Positions 4,828 to 7,983 of a stretch of DNA of 7,983 nt are shown here, in pieces; the stretch's first letter is position 1, and every line of letters begins with the position of its first letter. The DNA is from Neorhizobium sp. UBA7851. GTDB lineage: Bacteria; Pseudomonadota; Alphaproteobacteria; Rhizobiales; Rhizobiaceae. The translations under genes were made by a program, and so were the position numbers. The stretch is from assembly GCA_002500765.1 (NCBI GenBank), contig DLSX01000245.1, positions 1 to 7,983 of the forward strand, in the 5' to 3' direction. The notes under the pieces were generated by a model. The model ran no database searches. It had not been told where the DNA came from and saw nothing but the letters and a program-made list of their open reading frames with translations.

Positions 4828-6248
4828 TCGCGCCGCGGCTGAACATTCTTGATGTCACCTGTTTCGAACGGCCTTATCGGCTGCGTATCCCTTTTCGCTT
4901 TGGCGTCAAGACTGCAACCGGTGGTCGTCAAGCTATTGTTTCGGCCCGTATCAGGCTTGAGGACGGACGCGAAGCTATCGGCTGGTCGGCAGAAGCGCTG
5001 AGTGCCAAGTGGTTTGACAAGAACCTGGGGCTGACGGACAATCAAAATCACCACCAGTTGCGCCGCTCTATCGAGCTTGCAGCTGAGGCCTATCGCGCCT
5101 CCGGTCCGCAAACAGCTTACGGGTTGTTCGAAGAAAATTACACGCCGCTGGTTACCGCTTGCACAGCCGAAGCCCTTAATCCGCTGATCGCCAGTTTTGG
5201 CATGGCCATGCTCGACCGCGCCGTCTTCGATGCCCTCTGCCGCGTCGAGGCCATGAGCTTTGCCGATGCCATGTCGGCCAATCTTGCCGGTATTCGCATT
5301 GGCGTCCTGACACCCGAGCTTGCAGGCTTTGATATTGATGCCTTCCTTGCTTCGCTGCGCCCCGCATCATCCATCGCAATCCGCCACACTGTCGGCCTTG
5401 TCGACCCGCTGGTTGCGGCCGATCAGGAAAGCGGGGTCAATGATGGCCTGCCTGAGACGCTCTCAGAAGTCATCGCCACCTATGGCTGCCGGTATTACAA
5501 GATCAAGATTGGCGGCGATCCTGAGGTCGATCTCGATCGCATACGCCGGATCACTGCACTTCTGGACGCAAGCGGGATCGATTATCGCGTCACGCTTGAC
5601 GGCAACGAGCAGTTTGAGGATGGCGATAGTATCGCGGCCTTCTTCGCTCACCTCAGCGCCGATCCCGCCCTGCACCGTTTCGCCCGAACAATCCTGTGCC
5701 TCGAACAGCCGATCCGCCGAGACCGCACCCTGGAGCAGCCGATCAGCGCCCTTGCCGCTTGCATTCCAGTTATCATTAATGAATCCGATGGTACGCTTGA
5801 CGCTTTTCCGCATGCCCGGTCGCTTGGTTACACAGGTGTCTCGTCAAAGGTCTGCAAGGGTCTTTACAAATCCATCCTGAACGCCGGGCGCGCGCAGGTA
5901 TGGAACCAACAGGAACCTGGCCGCTATTTTCTATCCGCCGAAGACCTCACCTGCGAGCCCGGCATCTCGCTGCAGCAAGACCTCGCACTGGTCAGCTGGC
6001 TCGGACTGCCGCATGTCGAAAAGAACGCACATCATTTCATCGACGGATTCGATAATCGCCCTCAGGCCGAGGCCGAAGCTTTCCTTACGGCACATCCCGA
6101 TCTCTACCACCGGCAGGATGGCCGCGTGCGCCTGCGTCTGAGCCGAGGTGACGCTCATATTGGCTCACTTTCCGTCCCGGGCTTTGGAGCAATGCTGTCA
6201 CCCGATGTGACAAACCTTGAACCTATGTCACTTGCTGTGTGGCCCTGA
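4824..6248 (+). CDS. Enolase-superfamily enzyme (mandelate racemase / muconate lactonizing-like)
   Basis: This 474-residue protein is longer than the usual 350-400 for the family. The N-terminal capping domain (about 1-160) includes RPYRLRIPFRFGVKTATGG. The barrel domain has a K-x-K motif (Lys226, Lys228 in YYKIKIGG), a metal ligand Asp259 in VTLDGNEQ, a second ligand Glu294 in LCLEQPI, and a region INESDG (319-322) for the third ligand. A second-face lysine is Lys342 (or Lys345) in SSKVCKG. This layout fits the muconate-lactonizing subgroup, with a lysine on each side of the active site. The third ligand, usually Asp/Glu just before E-S, reads Asn319-Glu320 here, so Glu320 may do the job or the metal site differs. 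The reaction is unknown: racemase, dehydratase or cycloisomerase. The ATG at 4824 overlaps the ABC fragment stop and has no clear Shine-Dalgarno, so translation probably depended on the now broken upstream gene. Its operon with an ABC transporter suggests it processes an imported compound. Confidence 0.82.
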   Translation: MIAPRLNILDVTCFERPYRLRIPFRFGVKTATGGRQAIVSARIRLEDGREAIGWSAEALSAKWFDKNLGLTDNQNHHQLRRSIELAAEAYRASGPQTAYGLFEENYTPLVTACTAEALNPLIASFGMAMLDRAVFDALCRVEAMSFADAMSANLAGIRIGVLTPELAGFDIDAFLASLRPASSIAIRHTVGLVDPLVAADQESGVNDGLPETLSEVIATYGCRYYKIKIGGDPEVDLDRIRRITALLDASGIDYRVTLDGNEQFEDGDSIAAFFAHLSADPALHRFARTILCLEQPIRRDRTLEQPISALAACIPVIINESDGTLDAFPHARSLGYTGVSSKVCKGLYKSILNAGRAQVWNQQEPGRYFLSAEDLTCEPGISLQQDLALVSWLGLPHVEKNAHHFIDGFDNRPQAEAEAFLTAHPDLYHRQDGRVRLRLSRGDAHIGSLSVPGFGAMLSPDVTNLEPMSLAVWP

Positions 6249-6280
6249 TCCGCCATATCGTCGATGATCAGGAGGAGCTG

Positions 6281-6379
6281 GTGCCTCGCCCACAGTTTTT
6301 CGCTCGGCCATGCTATAAGAGAATCCACGAGGCCTTACACGAGATGCGTAGTCGCCGCTCAACATGGGGGTACGGCTGA
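6281..6379 (+). CDS. Possible 32-residue small ORF or gene remnant
   Basis: A GTG at 6281 follows AGGAGG (6270-6275) with 5-nt spacing and opens 32 codons ending at the TGA at 6377-6379. The product is basic (PRPQFFARPCYKRIHEALHE and on) and I do not recognise it. The same frame extends upstream to a GTG at 6239 inside the end of the previous gene. The ribosome site and helix-like composition are the only support. It could be the start of a gene broken by a stop or frameshift, or chance. Confidence 0.2.
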   Translation: MPRPQFFARPCYKRIHEALHEMRSRRSTWGYG

Positions 6380-6588
6380 GGTTGGAGGCAGAAATCTTTC
6401 GATCCGGGGGCGCCATCTCTTGAACTTCGGGATGAAGGTTCCGATGGCCCTCGACCCAAGGGACTATCCCTTGCTGATGCCGGACAAAGGGTCGTTCTCC
6501 GCCCCAGCCGCACCAAGGTCACTGTTTCCCTACTCGTTTGCTTGCCCAGCTGGCACCGTGATCGCTAAGTGCTGATACTGACTATAAC

Positions 6589-6594
6589 AAGGAG
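6589..6594 (+). promoter_or_regulatory. Strong ribosome binding site of the M20 gene
   Basis: AAGGAG lies 6 nt before the ATG at 6601. It fixes that start and shows the gene is translated independently of the upstream region, unlike the enolase-superfamily gene. Confidence 0.8.
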
Positions 6595-6600
6595 CTGAGG

Positions 6601-7764
6601 ATGGGGTACACGCTTTCAAACGATCATGTTGAAGAAGCAATCCGCTGGCGTCAACATCTGCACGAAAACCCTGAGCTTGGGTTCGACGAGAAACAGACGT
6701 CCGCCTTCATTTCGTCGAAGCTCTTCGAATGGGGGTACGAAATCGCGTCGGGTTATGGAAAGACTGGCGTTGTCGGAACCCTTAGAAAAGGCTCGTCGAA
6801 CCGCTCGATAGGTATTCGGGCTGACATGGATGCCCTACCGATCGTGGAGAGCACTTCGCTTCCTTACGCCTCGAAGAAGCCCGGCATCATGCATGCCTGT
6901 GGGCACGACGGACACGTCGCGTCAGCACTCGCAGCGGCCCGTGCCCTGCGAGGCATTGAGTTCGACGGTACCGTTACATTCATATTCCAGCCAGCTGAGG
7001 AAAATGAGGGCGGAGCCCGCGCGATGATTGAGGATGGTCTTTTCAAAGACTACAAGGTGGACGCAGTCTTTGGGATGCATAATTGGCCAGCTTTGCCCTT
7101 GGGTTCAATCGTCGCTCGACCCGATCAGATGATGGCAGCATTCGCGACCTTTGAGATCGTCGTTAGGGGTAGGGGAGCCCACGGCGCGATGCCACACGAA
7201 GGCGCTGATCCCGTGGTTGCCGCTTCACAGATCGTTTCTGCGCTTCAGACCATCTCCAGCCGGAATGTTTCACCGCTCGAATCTGCGGTGGTTTCTGTCA
7301 CACAAATACATGGTGGCGACGCTTGGAACGTAATCCCGGAAGAAGTCGTCCTTCGAGGCACTACTCGTTGGTTTGACGAGGAGATCGGAGAGCGCATCCA
7401 GCAGCGGGTCAAGCAGGTCTCCGCTTCGATCGCTGAGGGTCTTGGGTGCCACGCTGCTGTCGATTACTTTATCCGATATCCGGCCACTATCAATGATGCC
7501 CACCAAGCTGCTGTCGTGAAAGAGGTTGCAGCAACATTGCCAGGCCTGACCATCGTCGATGCCCTCCCCAGCATGGCGGCTGAAGACTTCGCGTTCATGC
7601 TTCAAGAACAGCCTGGCTGCTACTTCTGGCTTGGAGCTGGTCGTTCGTCAGGAGAAAATCCCGGCCTCCACTCTTCCAAGTATGATTTCAACGACGCCGT
7701 TCTTCCGCTTGCTGCGACCATGTGGGTGTCACTTGTCCAGTCGGAACTACGGGCCGCGTCTTGA
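6601..7764 (+). CDS. M20D family metallo-amidohydrolase (hippurate / N-acyl-amino acid hydrolase type)
   Basis: This 387-residue cytoplasmic enzyme has no signal peptide. M20D enzymes hydrolyse amide bonds of N-acyl or aryl amino acids (hippurate, IAA-amino acid conjugates, N-acetyl amino acids) with a two-metal site. The motifs appear in order: RQHLHENPELGF (17-28), IRADMDALP (72-80), HACGHDGH (98-105, with Cys100 and His102 as metal ligands), PAEEN (131-135, with Glu133/Glu134 as base and ligand), GMHNWP (159-163, His160) and GLHSSKYDF (355-363, His357). The dimerisation domain lies at about 180-290, including GRGAHGAMPHEGADP. Length and motif order are complete, so the gene is probably functional. 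The start is fixed by AAGGAG at 6589. It stands alone: no transporter or biosynthetic partner is visible, so the natural substrate cannot be inferred. Downstream come a small hairpin and an IS6-family element. Names such as hipO or amaA are possible but not supported at the gene level. Confidence 0.92.
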   Translation: MGYTLSNDHVEEAIRWRQHLHENPELGFDEKQTSAFISSKLFEWGYEIASGYGKTGVVGTLRKGSSNRSIGIRADMDALPIVESTSLPYASKKPGIMHACGHDGHVASALAAARALRGIEFDGTVTFIFQPAEENEGGARAMIEDGLFKDYKVDAVFGMHNWPALPLGSIVARPDQMMAAFATFEIVVRGRGAHGAMPHEGADPVVAASQIVSALQTISSRNVSPLESAVVSVTQIHGGDAWNVIPEEVVLRGTTRWFDEEIGERIQQRVKQVSASIAEGLGCHAAVDYFIRYPATINDAHQAAVVKEVAATLPGLTIVDALPSMAAEDFAFMLQEQPGCYFWLGAGRSSGENPGLHSSKYDFNDAVLPLAATMWVSLVQSELRAAS

Positions 7765-7780
7765 TGGCGAAAATTACCTA

Positions 7781-7800
7781 TTCCTGTTGCTAAACAGGAA
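7781..7800. terminator. Perfect 8-bp hairpin after the M20 gene
   Basis: TTCCTGTT (7781-7788) and AACAGGAA (7793-7800) are perfect complements around a GCTA loop, 16 nt after the M20 stop. No U-tract follows and the stem is moderately A/T-rich, so as a terminator it would be weak. It lies close to the presumed left end of the IS6-family element and could instead be unrelated to termination. Confidence 0.35.
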
Positions 7801-7806
7801 CTTGCA

Positions 7807-7983
7807 GGGCGTTGTCACGTTGTTCGTGGCTTAACGGTTGACGGATAACCGGACGTGATGAGCACGCCGACCATAAGCTACAAGAACCACCGTTTCCCAC
7901 CGCATATCATCGCCCATGCCGTCTGGCTGTATTTCCGGTTCCCGTTAAGCCTGCGGCTGATGGAAGAAATGCTGCTGGAGCGC
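7807..7983 (+). mobile_element. Left end of an IS6-family insertion sequence (continues beyond window)
   Basis: IS6-family elements are about 0.8 kb with short inverted repeats that begin GG and contain a TGTTGC-like core, roughly 50-70 nt before the transposase start. GGGCGTTGTCACG at 7807-7819 fits that position and pattern loosely and is my best guess for the left boundary. The right end and any target duplication lie outside the window. The transposase N-terminus identifies the family; the boundary is inference. Confidence 0.55.
7858..7983 (+). CDS. IS6-family transposase (N-terminal 42 residues, cut by window edge)
   Basis: The ATG at 7858 opens a frame that runs to the end of the window. 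The residues ISYKNHRFPPHIIAHAVWLY (6-25) followed by FRFPLSLRLMEEMLLER are the characteristic N-terminus of IS6/IS26-like transposases, which form cointegrates by replicative transposition. The DDE catalytic domain would follow beyond the window. The N-terminal part is intact and shows no frameshift, so the element may be active. Its closest relatives are probably rhizobial copies, inferred from sequence style. It sits directly downstream of the M20 gene in the same orientation. Elements of this family often mediate deletions and replicon rearrangement next to their insertion point, which fits the broken genes to the left. Confidence 0.9.
   Translation, partial: MSTPTISYKNHRFPPHIIAHAVWLYFRFPLSLRLMEEMLLER

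Larger units (their letters stand above)
6249..6600. other. Non-coding or degraded gap of about 350 bp
   Basis: No convincing gene is seen between the enolase-superfamily gene and the M20 gene. Open frames exist on both strands (for example 6264-6575 plus, 6313-6522 minus), but their products look like random translation and lack ribosome sites. One short frame with a good ribosome site is listed separately at 6281. The end of the gap holds the ribosome site of the M20 gene. I found no clear promoter pair or terminator hairpin. Confidence 0.5.

Noticed and set aside
5320..5880. A 186-codon alternative frame inside the enolase-superfamily gene
   Set aside because: It is Ser/Arg/Pro-rich shadow translation of the real frame, which carries all the superfamily motifs.
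6264..6575. A 103-codon plus-strand frame in the gap before the M20 gene
   Set aside because: It has no ribosome site, no recognisable domain, and irregular composition; it is probably chance.
6542..6588. Promoter TTGCCC (6542) with TATAAC (6583) before the M20 gene
   Set aside because: The spacing of about 35 nt is far from the usual 17, and TATAAC directly abuts the ribosome site.
1..7983. CRISPR array, tRNA, rRNA or attachment sites
   Set aside because: No regularly spaced direct repeats, no cloverleaf-like tRNA ends and no rRNA segments were seen on reading through the window.

Overview
The window looks like an accessory, mosaic stretch of an alphaproteobacterial genome, most likely from the Rhizobiales (Rhizobium/Agrobacterium/Ochrobactrum type). 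This is inferred from the fairly high G+C coding style, the arsenic operon with both Acr3 and ArsH, and an IS6-family transposase of the kind common on rhizobial replicons. The genus and the replicon (plasmid or chromosome) cannot be settled from the sequence alone.

Left block (1-1740): two divergent genes for exported proteins share an intergenic region of about 300 bp. Leftward is the 5' end of a Sec-exported, carboxymuconolactone-decarboxylase-like protein, cut by the window edge. Rightward is a complete Tat-exported alpha/beta hydrolase with a cysteine in the nucleophile position. A perfect 9-bp inverted repeat (245-269) with a 7-bp spacer lies between them and is a good candidate operator. 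A perfect 14-bp hairpin (1693-1730) separates the hydrolase from the convergent arsenic operon.

Arsenic block (4452 down to 1739, minus strand): a compact operon reads arsC (LMW-phosphatase type), acr3, arsC (glutaredoxin type), arsH. Its genes overlap or lie 2 nt apart. It encodes arsenate reduction by two unrelated enzyme types, arsenite efflux by Acr3, and the ArsH flavoprotein. No arsR is present in the window. Upstream of the first arsC only a 43-codon open remnant remains before the sequence changes character at about 4570.

Rearranged block (about 4570-6600): from about 4573 the plus strand holds only the last third of a NitT/TauT-type ABC transporter ATPase (H-loop onward). It overlaps by ATGA a complete enolase-superfamily (mandelate racemase/muconate-lactonizing-like) gene. 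The 5' ends of the ABC gene and of the gene upstream of arsC are both missing at the same point, which suggests a deletion or recombination junction. The gap of about 350 bp after the enolase-superfamily gene has no convincing gene.

Right block (6601-7983): a complete M20 family amidohydrolase gene with a strong ribosome binding site is followed by a small perfect hairpin. The window ends in the first 42 codons of an IS6-family transposase, whose element probably begins near 7807. The insertion sequence fits the broken, patchwork nature of the region. No tRNA, rRNA or CRISPR array was seen, and I did not find a clearly new system. The most interesting signals are the double-truncation junction at about 4570 and the palindromic operator at 245-269.
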